DNA from: Xenophilus azovorans DSM 13620
GTDB lineage: Bacteria; Pseudomonadota; Gammaproteobacteria; Burkholderiales; Burkholderiaceae_C
Direction: 5' to 3'
Length of the DNA stretch: 64,000 nucleotides
Assembly (NCBI RefSeq): GCF_000745855.1
Contig: NZ_JQKD01000023.1
Location: forward strand, 36,445 to 100,444
The notes under the pieces are model-generated. The model saw nothing but the letters and a program-made list of their open reading frames with translations. It ran no database searches and was not told the DNA's origin. The translations under genes were made by a program, and so were the position numbers. This document shows, one piece after another, positions 17,444 to 27,027 of this stretch (the first letter of the stretch is position 1; each line of letters opens with the position of its first letter).

Positions 17444-18085
17444 CTACAGCGTGCCCTTGGTCGAGGGGATGACGCCGGCCGAGCGCGGGTCCCGCTCCAG
17501 CGCGGCGCGCACGGCGCGGGCGAAGGCCTTGAACACCGTCTCGCACTGGTGGTGCGCGTTCACGCCCTTGAGATTGTCGATATGCAGCGTGACCAGCGCG
17601 TGGTTGGCGAAGCCCTGGAAGAATTCGAAGGCCAGTTGGGTGTCGAAGCCACCGATCATGCCGCTGGTGAAGGGCACGTCCATGTGCAGGCCGGGGCGGC
17701 CGGAAAAATCGATCACCACGCGCGACAGCGCCTCGTCCAGCGGCACGTAGGCATGGCCGTAGCGGCGGATGCCCTTCTTGTCGCCCACCGCCTTCGCCAC
17801 CGCCTGGCCGAGCGTGATGCCCACGTCCTCCACCGTGTGGTGGCCGTCGATGTGCAGGTCGCCCTGGCACTCGACGTCCAGGTCGATCAGGCCGTGGCGG
17901 GCGATCTGGTCCAGCATGTGGTCGAAGAAGCCGATGCCGGTGGCGAGCGTCGCGCGGCCGGTGCCGTCGAGATCGACGCGCACGCGGATCTTCGTCTCGG
18001 CGGTGTCGCGGGTGACTTCCGCCACGCGCGCGGGAGCGTTGCCGCTGGCGGCGACGATGGCGTCGGGGGCCGTGGGGGTATTCAT
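17444..18085 (-). CDS. hisB: imidazoleglycerol-phosphate dehydratase HisB
   Basis: A single-function IGP dehydratase of 213 residues, without the phosphatase domain fused in enterobacteria. Metal-binding histidine motifs are clear: [31 protein letters not shown] near the centre, and [16 protein letters not shown] near the C-terminus. A poorly conserved N-terminal extension of about 20 residues precedes [14 protein letters not shown]. The start codon overlaps the hisC stop by 4 bases (ATGA), so the two are translationally coupled. Confidence 0.98.
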   Translation of the reverse strand: MNTPTAPDAIVAASGNAPARVAEVTRDTAETKIRVRVDLDGTGRATLATGIGFFDHMLDQIARHGLIDLDVECQGDLHIDGHHTVEDVGITLGQAVAKAVGDKKGIRRYGHAYVPLDEALSRVVIDFSGRPGLHMDVPFTSGMIGGFDTQLAFEFFQGFANHALVTLHIDNLKGVNAHHQCETVFKAFARAVRAALERDPRSAGVIPSTKGTL

Positions 18086-19194
18086 AAGGAGGCTTCCAGC
18101 GCGGCGAGCATGCGCGCGTTCTCGTCGGCCGTGCCGACGGTCAGGCGCAGGCAGTTCGCCAGCAACGGGTGCATTCTAGAAACGTTCTTCACCAGCACCC
18201 CGTGTGCCTTCATGCCGGCGAAGGTCTTGTCGGCGTCGGCGACGCGCAGCAGCACCATGTTGGCGTCGCTGGGCCAGACCCTCACGCCCGGCAGCCGGCC
18301 GAGCGCCTCGACCAACACCGCGCGGTCGCGCCGGATGGCCTCGGCCTGCTGCACGAACACGTCGGCGTGCTCCAGCGCGAAGAGCGCGCATTCGCAGTTC
18401 AGCACGCTGATGTTGTAGGGCGGGCGGACCTTGTCGAGTTCGGCCACCAGTGCCTGCGGGCCGATCAGGTAGCCCAGCCGCACGCCGGCCAGGCCGAACT
18501 TGCTGAGCGTGCGCATCAGCAGCACGTGGCCGTGCCGCGCCGGTTCGCGGCGGATGGCGTCGAGCCAGGTGCGGCCGGCGAAGGGCTGGTAGGCCTCGTC
18601 GACCACCACCAGGCCGCCGTGCGCGCCCTGGGCGTCGATCAGGCGCTGCACCACGGCCGTGTCCCACAGGTTGGCGGTGGGGTTGTTGGGATAGGCCAGG
18701 TAGAGGATGACCGGGCGCTCGCGCTCGATGGCGGCGAGCATGGCGGCCTCGTCGAGCGCGAAGTCGGCGGTCAGCGGCACGCCGGTGAACTCCAGGCCCT
18801 GCAGCTGCGCGCTGATGGCGTACATGACGAAGCCCGGCAGCGGCGCCAGGATGCCGGCGCCCGGCAGGTCGCAGGCCATGGCGATCAGCGAGATCAGCTC
18901 GTCGGAGCCGTTGCCCAGCATGAGCGCGTGGCCCTCGGGCACGCCGGCGTGGGCGGCCAGCGCGCGCTTCAGGTCCTCGCCGCGCTCGCCGGGGTAGCGG
19001 TTCAGCGCCAGCGCGCCCAGGCGCTCGCCCAGCGCCTGCTGCAGCTCGGGCGGCAGGCGGTAGGGGTTCTCCATCGCGTCCAGCTTGAGCAGCCCGCGCG
19101 CGTCCTGCACGGCATAGGCGTGCATGTCGCGCACGTCGGGGCGCAGGCGCGCCAGGGCGCGGACGGTGAGGTCGGTCGAGGAAGAGGACGGCAT
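18082..19194 (-). CDS. hisC: histidinol-phosphate aminotransferase HisC
   Basis: A PLP enzyme of 370 residues converting imidazole acetol phosphate to histidinol phosphate. The N-terminal [18 protein letters not shown] and [17 protein letters not shown] are typical HisC motifs, followed by [28 protein letters not shown] and the Schiff-base lysine in [21 protein letters not shown]. The substrate-binding arginine lies in [11 protein letters not shown]. It follows the two-gene envelope insertion in the his run by about 12 bases. Confidence 0.97.
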   Translation of the reverse strand: MPSSSSTDLTVRALARLRPDVRDMHAYAVQDARGLLKLDAMENPYRLPPELQQALGERLGALALNRYPGERGEDLKRALAAHAGVPEGHALMLGNGSDELISLIAMACDLPGAGILAPLPGFVMYAISAQLQGLEFTGVPLTADFALDEAAMLAAIERERPVILYLAYPNNPTANLWDTAVVQRLIDAQGAHGGLVVVDEAYQPFAGRTWLDAIRREPARHGHVLLMRTLSKFGLAGVRLGYLIGPQALVAELDKVRPPYNISVLNCECALFALEHADVFVQQAEAIRRDRAVLVEALGRLPGVRVWPSDANMVLLRVADADKTFAGMKAHGVLVKNVSRMHPLLANCLRLTVGTADENARMLAALEASL

Positions 19195-19206
19195 GTCGGT
19201 TCGGGT

Positions 19207-19563
19207 TCAGGGGGCGCAGCGGTAGGCGTTCTGCAGCGCGGCGGACATCACCAGCTGCACGGGCATATCGGCTTCGTACTGGTCGGCGTGGCGGGCGAGT
19301 TCGCCCTGGTAGAGGGAGCGGGCCATGGCGGGCTCGAGCCGGCGGCCATTGACGCAGAAGAGCGGCCTGCCGCCCGCCCGCTGCGCTGCATCGGATGCCT
19401 CGCGCAGCCCTTCGAGCACGCCGACGAGGTAGTAGCTCGCATAGGCGCTGCCGTCCTTCTCGCTGGCCTCCAGGGTGCGCATCTCACGGATGCTCATGGC
19501 CTGCGCGGCCGCAGCGGCGCCGAGCGCGAGCACGATGCAGGGCACGCGGCGCAGCCATGTCAT
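19207..19563 (-). CDS. small exported protein, Rap1a/Tai-like
   Basis: A 118-residue protein with a signal peptide (basic MTWLRRVP, then a hydrophobic run to about AAAQA at 22). The mature part has YASYYLVGVLEGLREA, then PLFCVNGRRL (Cys70), a spaced leucine-rich helix, and the C-terminal VMSAALQNAYRC (Cys116). The plan of helix, FC, helix and A-L-x-x-A-Y-x-C resembles the Rap1a/Tai family, whose founding members are periplasmic immunity proteins, but many chromosomal relatives have unknown roles. Two mature cysteines could form a disulfide. The start overlaps the lipoprotein gene stop by 4 bases. Family assignment is tentative. Confidence 0.6.
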   Translation of the reverse strand: MTWLRRVPCIVLALGAAAAAQAMSIREMRTLEASEKDGSAYASYYLVGVLEGLREASDAAQRAGGRPLFCVNGRRLEPAMARSLYQGELARHADQYEADMPVQLVMSAALQNAYRCAP

Positions 19564-20396
19564 CGGGACGGCCCGTAGCGCGGCGGCGGCGCGAAGGACG
19601 ACGGCTCGTCCGCCGGGAAGGCGCGCGACCTGCCCGCGCCGATGCGCGGCGGGGGCCGCTGCCCCGGCACCTCCAGCTCGAACAGCGCGGTGCCGATGAC
19701 GCCGATGTTGCGCGCATCGCCGGCCGGCGTGTTGGCCGCGTAGGCGCGGCCCGGCGCGGCGAAGCGGAAGGCGGCGACCTCGTCCCGGCTCTTGCGGAAA
19801 CCCTCGATGCGCAGCAGCCCCTGCGGCTGGAGCACGTAGCCGGCGCGGCTCAGGCTGCCGGGCTGGCCGCTGAGCACGTCCAGCCCGTCGACGGTGGCGA
19901 CGACTTCGTAGCTGCGGTCGCTCAGGTTGCGCAGCACCAGCACGTAGCGCGCACCCTCCGTGCCCGCGACCTGCAGCGTGCCGCCGCCGCGCGCCTGCTG
20001 CAGCGGCAGCGGGCGGTCGTTCTCGTCGCGGATCGACCATTCGACGTCGCCCTGCGCCAGCGGCACGTTGAGCTGGCGCTGCGGATCGCGCCCCACCGCG
20101 GCCCGCACGCCGGATGCGCCGGCATAGCCGACGGTGAGCACGTCGTCCGGGCGTTCCGGATTCAGCCGGCGCGCTTCCACGCTGCGCACGCGCGACTCGC
20201 GGCCCTCGCCCCATTGCGTGCCGAGCCGCGCCGCGGCGGGCGCGGGAGCGGCCTCGGCCGCGCGGGCCGACGCGGCGGCCGGCGGCGCCTCGCGGGGCTG
20301 CGTGCTGCAGCCGGCCGCGAGCACGGCCAGCGCCACGGCCAGCCAGCCCGCGAGGCGGCCCGGGCCGGACCGAAGCAGTTGCTCAAGCGATGTCAT
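19560..20396 (-). CDS. putative lipoprotein of unknown function
   Basis: A 278-residue protein with a lipoprotein signal: MTSLEQLLRSG, a hydrophobic stretch, and the lipobox LAAGC near residue 30, followed by an Ala/Pro-rich linker. The body starts around GTQWGEGRESRVRSVEARRL and is predicted mostly beta (RYVLVLRNLSDRSYEVVATVDG), ending in a basic Pro-rich tail. No family was recognised. The residue after the lipid cysteine is Ser, not Asp, which predicts outer-membrane sorting. It lies 51 bases after hisD and is coupled by ATGA overlap to the Rap1a-like gene, so the two probably act together in the envelope. Confidence 0.7.
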   Translation of the reverse strand: MTSLEQLLRSGPGRLAGWLAVALAVLAAGCSTQPREAPPAAASARAAEAAPAPAAARLGTQWGEGRESRVRSVEARRLNPERPDDVLTVGYAGASGVRAAVGRDPQRQLNVPLAQGDVEWSIRDENDRPLPLQQARGGGTLQVAGTEGARYVLVLRNLSDRSYEVVATVDGLDVLSGQPGSLSRAGYVLQPQGLLRIEGFRKSRDEVAAFRFAAPGRAYAANTPAGDARNIGVIGTALFELEVPGQRPPPRIGAGRSRAFPADEPSSFAPPPRYGPSR

Positions 20397-20447
20397 GGTC
20401 TTTCTCCCTTTCGTCGTGATCGGGTCGCCGCCGCGCTTGGCGCGCAC

Positions 20448-21839
20448 CTAGGAGGCGGGCCGCTCCTCGCCGCTGCGCGCCAGGCGCATCTCGGCCGCCC
20501 GCGCATGCGCCTGCAGGCCTTCGCCGTAGGCCAGTTCGGCGGCGATCGGGCCCAGCGCCTGCGCGCCCTGCTCGCTCACCTCGATCAGGCTGCTGCGCTT
20601 CTGGAAGTCGTACACGCCCAGGGGCGAGGAGAAGCGCGCGGTGCCGCTGGTGGGCAGCACGTGGTTGGGGCCGGCGCAGTAGTCGCCCAGCGATTCGCTG
20701 GTGAAGGCGCCCAGGAAGATCGCGCCGGCGTGGCGCAGCAGCGGCTCCCACCTGTGCGGCTCGCGGCTGCTCACCTCCAGGTGCTCGGGGGCGATGCGGT
20801 TGCTGATGGCGCAGGCCTCCTCCATGTCGCGGGTGTGGATCAGCGCGCCGCGGCCCGTCAGGCTGGCAGCGATGATCTGCGCGCGCGGCATGTCCGGCAG
20901 CAGCCGGTCGATCTCGCGCTGCACGGCGTCGATGTAGGCGGCGTCGGGGCTGAGCAGGATGCTCTGCGCCAGCTCGTCGTGCTCGGCCTGGCTGAACAGG
21001 TCCATCGCCACCCAGTCGGGCGGCGTGCTGCCGTCGGCCAGCACCAGGATCTCGCTCGGGCCGGCGATCATGTCGATGCCCACGGTGCCGAACACGCGCC
21101 GCTTGGCGGCCGCCACGTAGGCGTTGCCGGGGCCGGTGATCTTGTCGACCGCCGGCACGGTGGCGGTGCCGTAGGCCAGCGCCGCCACGGCCTGGGCGCC
21201 GCCGATGGTGAAGGCGCGGGTGACGCCGGCGACGTGGGCCGCGGCCAGCACCAGCACGTTGCGCTCGCCCTGCGCGGCGGGCTCGGTACCGCTGCCGCCG
21301 GTGGCCACGCTGCCCTTGGCGGGCGTGGGCACGACCATGATGATTTCCTGCACGCCGGCCACGTGGGCGGGGATGGCGTTCATCAGCAGGCTCGACGGAT
21401 AGGCCGCCTTGCCGCCCGGCACGTAGATGCCGACGCGGTCCAGCGGCGTGACCTTCTGGCCGAGCAGCGTGCCGTCGGCGTCGCGGTACGTCCAGCTCTC
21501 GCCGCTGGCCTTCTTCTGCGCCTCGTGGTAGCTGCGCACCCGCTCGGCTGCGCTGCGCAGGGCATCGCGCTGGGCGGCGGGAAGCGACTCGAAGGCCGCC
21601 CGGAAGTCGGCCTGCGTCAGTTCGAGCTGCGCCATCGACCCGGCGGCCAGCCCGTCGAAGCGGCGGGTGTACTCCAGCACCGCCGCGTCGCCGCGCCGCT
21701 GCACGTCGGCCAGGATGTCCGCGACACGCTGCTCGATGGCCGCGTCCGTGTCGGCCGACCAGTGCAGCCGCGCCTTGAAGTCGGCCTCGAAGCTGGCCGA
21801 TGCGGTGGACAGGCGGGCGGGAGCGGCTTTCAGGCTCAT
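20448..21839 (-). CDS. hisD: histidinol dehydrogenase HisD
   Basis: A zinc enzyme of 463 residues performing the last two NAD-dependent oxidations to histidine. Landmarks are [77 protein letters not shown], and the C-terminal [18 protein letters not shown] with zinc and substrate ligands. It starts 4 bases after the end of hisG, so the two are tightly linked. Confidence 0.98.
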   Translation of the reverse strand: MSLKAAPARLSTASASFEADFKARLHWSADTDAAIEQRVADILADVQRRGDAAVLEYTRRFDGLAAGSMAQLELTQADFRAAFESLPAAQRDALRSAAERVRSYHEAQKKASGESWTYRDADGTLLGQKVTPLDRVGIYVPGGKAAYPSSLLMNAIPAHVAGVQEIIMVVPTPAKGSVATGGSGTEPAAQGERNVLVLAAAHVAGVTRAFTIGGAQAVAALAYGTATVPAVDKITGPGNAYVAAAKRRVFGTVGIDMIAGPSEILVLADGSTPPDWVAMDLFSQAEHDELAQSILLSPDAAYIDAVQREIDRLLPDMPRAQIIAASLTGRGALIHTRDMEEACAISNRIAPEHLEVSSREPHRWEPLLRHAGAIFLGAFTSESLGDYCAGPNHVLPTSGTARFSSPLGVYDFQKRSSLIEVSEQGAQALGPIAAELAYGEGLQAHARAAEMRLARSGEERPAS

Positions 21840-21843
21840 GGGG

Positions 21844-22485
21844 CTAAGTTTTCGGGATGGCCGACGCGAAGGCGTCGATGATGCGGCGGATGGGCTCGCG
21901 CTTGAGCTTGAGCGCGGCCTGGTTGACGACCAGGCGGGCGCTGATGTCCATGATGCGCTCCACCTCGACGAGGTGGTTGGCCTTGAGCGTGTTGCCGGTG
22001 GACACGAGGTCGACGATGGCGTCGGCCAGGCCGGTCAGCGGCGCCAGCTCCATGCTGCCGTAGAGCTTGATCAGGTCCACGTGCACGCCCTTGCGGGCGA
22101 AGAACTCGCGCGACAGGCCGACGTACTTGGTCGCCACCGCGAGGCGCGCGCCCTGCTTCACGGCGCTGGCGTAGTCGTAGTCGGCGCGCACCGCCACCGA
22201 CAGGCGGCAGGCGGCGATGCGCAGGTCCAGCGGCTGGTACAGGCCCTGGTTGCCGTGTTCGAGCAGCACGTCCAGCCCGGTCACGCCGAGGTCGGCGCCG
22301 CCGTACTGCACGTAGGTGGGCACGTCGGAGGCGCGCACCAGCACCACGCGCACGTCGGGCCGCGTGGTCGGCAGGATGAGCTTGCGCGACTTCTCCGGGT
22401 CTTCGGTGACCTCGATGCCGGCCGCGGCCAGCAGGGGCATCGTCTCCTCGAAGATACGGCCCTTGGACAAGGCGAGGGTGATCAC
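21844..22485 (-). CDS. hisG: ATP phosphoribosyltransferase HisG, short form
   Basis: This enzyme of 213 residues catalyses the first step of histidine synthesis. The short form lacks the C-terminal regulatory ACT-like domain and works with HisZ in other bacteria; hisZ is not in this window. The product begins [19 protein letters not shown] and contains [20 protein letters not shown] and the PRPP-binding [19 protein letters not shown]. Translation starts at GTG (22485), which overlaps the murA stop as GTGA; the longer frame upstream is only the murA shadow. The his genes therefore begin as part of the murA transcript. Confidence 0.97.
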   Translation of the reverse strand: MITLALSKGRIFEETMPLLAAAGIEVTEDPEKSRKLILPTTRPDVRVVLVRASDVPTYVQYGGADLGVTGLDVLLEHGNQGLYQPLDLRIAACRLSVAVRADYDYASAVKQGARLAVATKYVGLSREFFARKGVHVDLIKLYGSMELAPLTGLADAIVDLVSTGNTLKANHLVEVERIMDISARLVVNQAALKLKREPIRRIIDAFASAIPKT

Positions 22486-23759
22486 GCGCGGGCTCCCGGA
22501 ACGCGTTCGATGTCGGCGCCCAGGGCGCGCAGCTTCGCTTCCATGCGGTCGTAGCCGCGGTCCAGGTGGTAGATGCGGTCCACCAGCGTCTCGCCCTCGG
22601 CCACCAGGCCGGCGATGACCAGGCTGGCGGAGGCGCGCAGGTCGGTCGCCATCACCGTCGCGCCCGAGAGCTGCGGCACGCCCTCGATCACCGCCACCTT
22701 GCCGTCGGTCTGGATGCGCGCGCCCAGGCGCAGCAGCTCGTTGACGTGCATGAAGCGGTTCTCGAAGATCGTCTCGGCGACCGTGGCGGTGCCTTCGGCG
22801 ATCACGTTCAGCGCCATGAACTGCGCCTGCATGTCGGTCGGGAAGCCCGGGTACTCGGTGGTGCGGAAGCTCTGGGCCTTCAGCCGGCCGGCGGCCTCGA
22901 TGCGCAGGCCGCCGGGCACCTCGGCCACGGTGGCGCCGGCGTCGCGCAGCTTGTCGGTCACCGCATCCAGGTGCTCGGCCCGGGCGCCCAGCAGCAGCAC
23001 GCTGCCGCCGGCCGCCGCCACCGCGCACAGGAAGGTGCCGGCCTCGATGCGGTCAGCCACCACCGTGTGCTCGCAGCCGTGCAGGCGCTCCACGCCCTGG
23101 ATGCGGATGCGGCTGGTGCCGTGGCCTTCGATCTTCGCGCCCATCTTGATGAGCATCTCGGCCAGGTCGGGGATCTCGGGCTCCTGCGCGGCGTTCTCCA
23201 GGATCGTCTCGCCCTCGGCCAGCGCCGCGGCCATGAGGAAGTTCTCGGTGCCCGTCACCGTCACCATGTCGGTGGTGATGCGCGCGCCGCGCAGGCGCTT
23301 GAGGCCCGGCTGCAGGCCGGCCACCATGTAGCCGTGCTCCACGCGGATCTCGGCGCCCATCGCCGTGAGGCCCTTGATGTGCTGGTCCACCGGCCGCGAA
23401 CCGATGGCGCAGCCGCCCGGCAGCGAGACCCTGGCGTGGCCGAAGCGCGCCACCAGCGGGCCCAGCGCCAGCACCGAGGCGCGCATGGTCTTCACCAACT
23501 CGTAGGGGGCCTCGGGGTTGGTCAGGTCGGCGGCGTCCAGGCGCACGGTGCCGTTGTCGTCGCGCTCGGCCGTGACGCCCATGTTGCGCACCAGCTTGAG
23601 CATGGTGGCCACGTCCTGCAGGCGCGGCACGTTGTGCAGCACCACCGGCTCGTCGGTCAGCAGGGCGGCGCACAGCTCGGGCAGGGCTGCGTTCTTGGCG
23701 CCGGAAATGCGCACCTCGCCGACCAGCCGGCGGCCGCCGCGGATGAGGAGTTTGTCCAT
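22482..23759 (-). CDS. murA: UDP-N-acetylglucosamine 1-carboxyvinyltransferase MurA
   Basis: MurA commits UDP-GlcNAc to murein synthesis. The 425-residue product begins [27 protein letters not shown]. It has the catalytic cysteine in [18 protein letters not shown], the target residue of fosfomycin, and [20 protein letters not shown]. It lies between a bolA-type gene and hisG, the usual order in Burkholderiales. Confidence 0.98.
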   Translation of the reverse strand: MDKLLIRGGRRLVGEVRISGAKNAALPELCAALLTDEPVVLHNVPRLQDVATMLKLVRNMGVTAERDDNGTVRLDAADLTNPEAPYELVKTMRASVLALGPLVARFGHARVSLPGGCAIGSRPVDQHIKGLTAMGAEIRVEHGYMVAGLQPGLKRLRGARITTDMVTVTGTENFLMAAALAEGETILENAAQEPEIPDLAEMLIKMGAKIEGHGTSRIRIQGVERLHGCEHTVVADRIEAGTFLCAVAAAGGSVLLLGARAEHLDAVTDKLRDAGATVAEVPGGLRIEAAGRLKAQSFRTTEYPGFPTDMQAQFMALNVIAEGTATVAETIFENRFMHVNELLRLGARIQTDGKVAVIEGVPQLSGATVMATDLRASASLVIAGLVAEGETLVDRIYHLDRGYDRMEAKLRALGADIERVPGARA

Positions 23760-23809
23760 CAGAGAAAAGTCCTTGGGACGGCGGCACCCGCCGTCCGGTC
23801 AGGGGAGGT

Positions 23810-24052
23810 TCAGGCCTGCAGCCGGGCCCACTCGGCGGGCGTGTACGTCTTCATCGACAGCGCATGCACCTCGTCGGTGTGCATTTTCGCACCCAGGGTG
23901 GCGTACACCCGCTGGTGCCGCTGGATCGGGCGCTTGCCCTCGAACTCGGGCGAGACAATGGTGGCGAACCAGTGGCGCCCGTCGCCCTCGAGCTGGATGT
24001 GCTCGCAGGACAGGCCGGCCTGGATGATGGACTGGAGTTCTTCGGCGGTCAT
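23810..24052 (-). CDS. BolA/IbaG family protein
   Basis: An 80-residue product starting MTAEELQSIIQAGLSCEHIQLEGDG. It has the BolA helix-turn-helix-like segment RHWFATIVSPEFEGKRPIQRHQRVYATLGAKM and the conserved histidine in DEVHALSMKTYTPAEW. It has the IbaG-type size and the usual place beside murA. Such proteins bind [2Fe-2S] clusters with monothiol glutaredoxins. The start at 24052 was chosen over an upstream frame extension lacking conservation. Confidence 0.93.
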   Translation of the reverse strand: MTAEELQSIIQAGLSCEHIQLEGDGRHWFATIVSPEFEGKRPIQRHQRVYATLGAKMHTDEVHALSMKTYTPAEWARLQA

Positions 24053-24074
24053 GGTGAGCGAAGCGAACGAATGC

Positions 24075-24166
24075 GGCCGGGCGCCGGGCCGCCCCAAGCC
24101 GGCCGCGCCTCCCCCTCAGGGGGTGGCGACCCACGCCGCGAAGCGGCGGGCGGAGCTGGAGGGCAG
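24075..24166. repeat. dispersed palindromic repeat, copy 1
   Basis: This copy fills the gap between the bolA-type gene and the ABC permease gene, ending a few bases from the permease stop codon. It reads GGGCCGCCCCAAG, then CCCCCTCAGGGGG (an inner palindrome), then GCGAAGCGGCGGGCGGA. It shares this order with copies near 28400, 55280 and 58000. It has no coding potential and no T-run. Confidence 0.7.
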
Positions 24167-24172
24167 ATCATC

Positions 24173-24958
24173 TCATCCGCGGATCTTGTAGCCGATGCGA
24201 AGCAGGTGCACGGCCACCGCGCTCACCACCAGCCAGGCGCTGCCGACGATGCCCAGGCTGATCCAGGGCGACACGTCGGAGACGCCGAAGAAGCCGTGGC
24301 GGAAGCCGTCGATCATGTAGAAGAACGGGTTCGCGTGGCTCACCTGCTGCCAGAAGGCGGGAAGCGAATGGATGGAATAGAACACGCCCGAGAGGAAGGT
24401 CATGGGCATGATCAGGAAGTTCTGGAACACCGCCATCTGGTCGAACTTCTCGGCCCACAGGCCGGCGATCAGGCCCAGCGTGCCCAGCAGGGCCGCACCG
24501 AGAAAGGCGAAGACGAGGATCCACAGCGGCTGCGCGAAGGGCGGCACGGCGAAGAACAGCGTGACCAGCAGCACGCCCACCCCCACGATCAGCCCGCGCA
24601 GCACCGATGAACCCACGTAGGCGAAGAACCAGCCCCAGTGCGACAGCGGCGTGAGCAGCACGAACACCAGGCTGCCCATGATCTTGCTCTGGATGATCGA
24701 GGACGAGCTGTTGGCGAAGGCGTTCTGCAGCACGCTCATCATCACCAGGCCGGGCACCAGGAAGGCGGTGTAGCTGACCGTGCCGTAGACCTTGACGTGG
24801 TCCTCCAGCACGTGGCCGAAGACCATCAGGTACAGCACCGCGGTGAGCACCGGCGCGCCGATGGTCTGGGCCGCGACCTTCCAGAAGCGCAGCACCTCCT
24901 TGTAGAGCAGCGCGCGCCAGCCCAGGGGAGCGAAGCGTGCGGTCGTCGCGTCGCTCAT
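24173..24958 (-). CDS. ABC-2 type transporter permease (YadH/NodJ-like)
   Basis: A 261-residue membrane protein with six hydrophobic segments, starting MSDATTARFAPLGWRALLYKE. ABC-2 hallmarks are FLVPGLVMMSVLQNAFANSSSSI, IMPMTFLSGVFYSIHSLPAFWQ and HANPFFYMIDGFRHGFFG. Its start overlaps the stop of the ATPase gene by 4 bases. Together they form an exporter pair found at this place, between the mla genes and bolA-murA, in many Burkholderiales. The transported substrate is unknown; the neighbourhood suggests an envelope component. Confidence 0.92.
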   Translation of the reverse strand: MSDATTARFAPLGWRALLYKEVLRFWKVAAQTIGAPVLTAVLYLMVFGHVLEDHVKVYGTVSYTAFLVPGLVMMSVLQNAFANSSSSIIQSKIMGSLVFVLLTPLSHWGWFFAYVGSSVLRGLIVGVGVLLVTLFFAVPPFAQPLWILVFAFLGAALLGTLGLIAGLWAEKFDQMAVFQNFLIMPMTFLSGVFYSIHSLPAFWQQVSHANPFFYMIDGFRHGFFGVSDVSPWISLGIVGSAWLVVSAVAVHLLRIGYKIRG

Positions 24959-25887
24959 CGGCTCACCTCCAGCGGCGTCTGCTCGCCGGCCATCAGGTCG
25001 ATGAACACGTCCTCCAGGTCGGCCTTGCGCATCTCCACGTCCTCGACCGCCACGCCCGCCTCGCGCAACTGGGCCAGCACCTGCTCGACCTCGCGCGCGT
25101 CCTGCGCCGGCAACTGCACCACGCGGCCGGTGATGCGCGCGTGCTGCGCCAGCGACCACGGCAGGTTGGCGTCGGTCTTGAAGCGCAGCACGTTGCTGGC
25201 CGCCGACCGGAGCAGTTCGCTGGTGCGGTCCAGCGCGATCACCCGGCCCCTCTTGAGCATGGCGATGCGGTTGCACAGCGCCTCGGCCTCCTCCAGGTAG
25301 TGGGTGGTCAGCAGCACGGTGCTGCCCTGCTTGTTCAGCCGGGCGACGAACTGCCACAGCGTCTGGCGCAGTTCCACGTCCACGCCGGCGGTGGGCTCGT
25401 CCAGCACGATGACGGGCGGCTTGTGCACCAGCGCCTGCGCCACCAGCACACGGCGCTTCATGCCGCCGGAGAGCTGGCGCATGTTGGCCTCGGCCTTGTC
25501 GGCCAGGCCCAGGCTCTGCAGCAGCTCGTCGATCCAGTCGTCGTTGCGGGCGATGCCGAAGTAGCCGGACTGGATGCGCAGCGTCTCGCGCACGTTGAAG
25601 AAGGGGTCGAACACCAGCTCCTGCGGCACGATGCCGAGCTGGCGGCGGGCGTCGGCGAAGTGCGTCTGCACGTCGAAGCCATGCACGCTCACCTGGCCGG
25701 CCGTGGCCCGTGAAAGCCCTGCCAGGATGCTGATCAGCGTGGTCTTGCCCGCGCCGTTGGGGCCGAGCAGGCCGAAGAATTCGCCCTCCTCGATGTCGAA
25801 GCTGACATCATCCAGCGCGCGGAACGCACCCTGGTCGTGAGGCAAGGCATAGGTCTTGGAGACCGACTGGAAGCGGATCGCGGGCAT
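24955..25887 (-). CDS. ABC transporter ATP-binding protein (YadG-like)
   Basis: A 310-residue ATPase. It has the Walker A GPNGAGKTTLISILAGL near residues 45-61, the Q-loop GIVPQELVFDP, the signature LSGGMKRRVLVAQAL, and the Walker B VIVLDEPTAGVDVELR followed by the H-loop TTHYLEEAEAL. The start MPAIRFQSVSKTYALPHDQG at 25887 was chosen over a long spurious extension. The C-terminal 80 residues (DLPWSLAQHARITGRV onward) are the usual extension of the ABC-2 exporter ATPases. It is coupled to the permease gene by ATGA. Confidence 0.93.
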   Translation of the reverse strand: MPAIRFQSVSKTYALPHDQGAFRALDDVSFDIEEGEFFGLLGPNGAGKTTLISILAGLSRATAGQVSVHGFDVQTHFADARRQLGIVPQELVFDPFFNVRETLRIQSGYFGIARNDDWIDELLQSLGLADKAEANMRQLSGGMKRRVLVAQALVHKPPVIVLDEPTAGVDVELRQTLWQFVARLNKQGSTVLLTTHYLEEAEALCNRIAMLKRGRVIALDRTSELLRSAASNVLRFKTDANLPWSLAQHARITGRVVQLPAQDAREVEQVLAQLREAGVAVEDVEMRKADLEDVFIDLMAGEQTPLEVSR

Positions 25888-25949
25888 GGGGCCGCGATTG
25901 TAGGAAAGCCCCTGGCCCCGCGCCGCCCGCGGGGCTTTGGCGAGCCGGC

Positions 25950-26243
25950 CTAGGGCGCCGCCGGCAGCAGCCCGGCGATGCCGTAGAGCGTGGCCAGTTC
26001 GCGCAGCCGCTGCGGCAGGCCCTTGACGGCGAAGCCCCGGCCCAGGGCGCTGGCCTCGCGGCGGCACTCGAGCAGCACCGCCAGCGCCGAGGAGTCGAAC
26101 TGCGCCAGCGCGCTCGCATCCACGACGGCCGACGAACTGTTCTGGCCCGCCAGGCCCTGCTGCAGCATGCGCATGCACGCAGGCGCCTCCTCCTGCGTCA
26201 GACGCACGGGCAGCACCAGCATCAAGGCGTCGGTCTCGGCCAT
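25950..26243 (-). CDS. mlaB: STAS-domain protein MlaB
   Basis: A 97-residue STAS-domain protein, the small cytoplasmic subunit that stabilises and activates the MlaF ATPase of the MlaFEDB phospholipid transporter. The pattern SSAVVDASALAQFDSSALAVLLECRREASALG is the STAS core with the conserved D-S-S-A-L. It lies 7 bases after mlaC, as expected in betaproteobacterial mla operons. Confidence 0.88.
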   Translation of the reverse strand: MAETDALMLVLPVRLTQEEAPACMRMLQQGLAGQNSSSAVVDASALAQFDSSALAVLLECRREASALGRGFAVKGLPQRLRELATLYGIAGLLPAAP

Positions 26244-26250
26244 GTCGGGA

Positions 26251-26907
26251 TCAGGACTTGGCGCCCGACTTGTTGCGCTCCGCCAGGGTGGCGATCAGGC
26301 CGTCGATGCCCTTGCTGTTGATCTCCTGCGCGAACTGCGTGCGGTAGGTGTCGACCAGCCACACGCCCATCACGTTCAGGTTGTAGACCTTCCAGCCGTA
26401 GCCCTGGCCAGGCGTCTTTTCCAGCCGGTAGTCGAGCTGCACCGGCTCGCCGCGGCCGCGCACCTCGGTGCGCACCAGCACTTCCTGGTCGGTGGGCGAG
26501 CCGCGGAAGGGCTTGATCACCACCGTCTGGTCGCTCACCTGGTCGAGCGCGCCGGCGTAGGTACGGACCAGCAGTTGCTTGAACTCGTCCTGCAGGCGCT
26601 GCTTCTGCTCGGGCGTGGCCTGGCGCCAGGCCGGACCGACGGTGGCGGCCGTCATGCGCTGGAAATTCACGTTCGGCATGATCTTGGAATCGACCAGCTG
26701 CATGATCCTGCCGACGTCGCCCGCCTTGATGGAGGCGTCGGCCTTGATGGTGTCCAGCACCTCGGTGGACAGGCGCTTGACCAGCGCGTCGGGCGCCTCG
26801 TCGGCCGCCAGCGCCGGCCGCACCAGGCCCGTGGAGGCGCTGAGCGCCAGGGCGGCAGCGGCGGTCCACCGGCCCAGGTCGCGGCGAAGCAGAGCGTTTT
26901 TCATCAT
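26251..26907 (-). CDS. mlaC: periplasmic phospholipid-binding protein MlaC
   Basis: A soluble carrier of 218 residues shuttling phospholipid between MlaA at the outer membrane and MlaFEDB at the inner membrane. A signal peptide ends near LVRPALAADEAP. The mature part has IMPNVNFQRMTAATVGPAWRQATPEQKQRLQDEFKQLLVRTYAGAL and GWKVYNLNVMGVWLVDTYRTQF, typical of MlaC/Ttg2D. It lies between mlaA and mlaB. Confidence 0.96.
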   Translation of the reverse strand: MMKNALLRRDLGRWTAAAALALSASTGLVRPALAADEAPDALVKRLSTEVLDTIKADASIKAGDVGRIMQLVDSKIMPNVNFQRMTAATVGPAWRQATPEQKQRLQDEFKQLLVRTYAGALDQVSDQTVVIKPFRGSPTDQEVLVRTEVRGRGEPVQLDYRLEKTPGQGYGWKVYNLNVMGVWLVDTYRTQFAQEINSKGIDGLIATLAERNKSGAKS

Positions 26908-27027
26908 CCTGTGGTCCTTCCTTGTGGCGTTCTGTCGTTGCGTGCTCGCACCGTGCCTGTGATCCGATGCATCGGCGGGGGTTCCGCCGCCGCCGGCCGG
27001 GGATGCAACGAGGTGCAGCCGCGGGCC

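Noticed and set aside
21844..22485. hisG as a truncated or broken gene because it is only 213 residues
   Set aside because: This is the normal length of the short HisG form that works with HisZ. All PRPP-binding motifs are intact.
26908..27027. Terminator between mlaA and mlaC
   Set aside because: The gap has GC-rich partial hairpins but no perfect stem with a T-run. The genes are co-oriented members of one operon.
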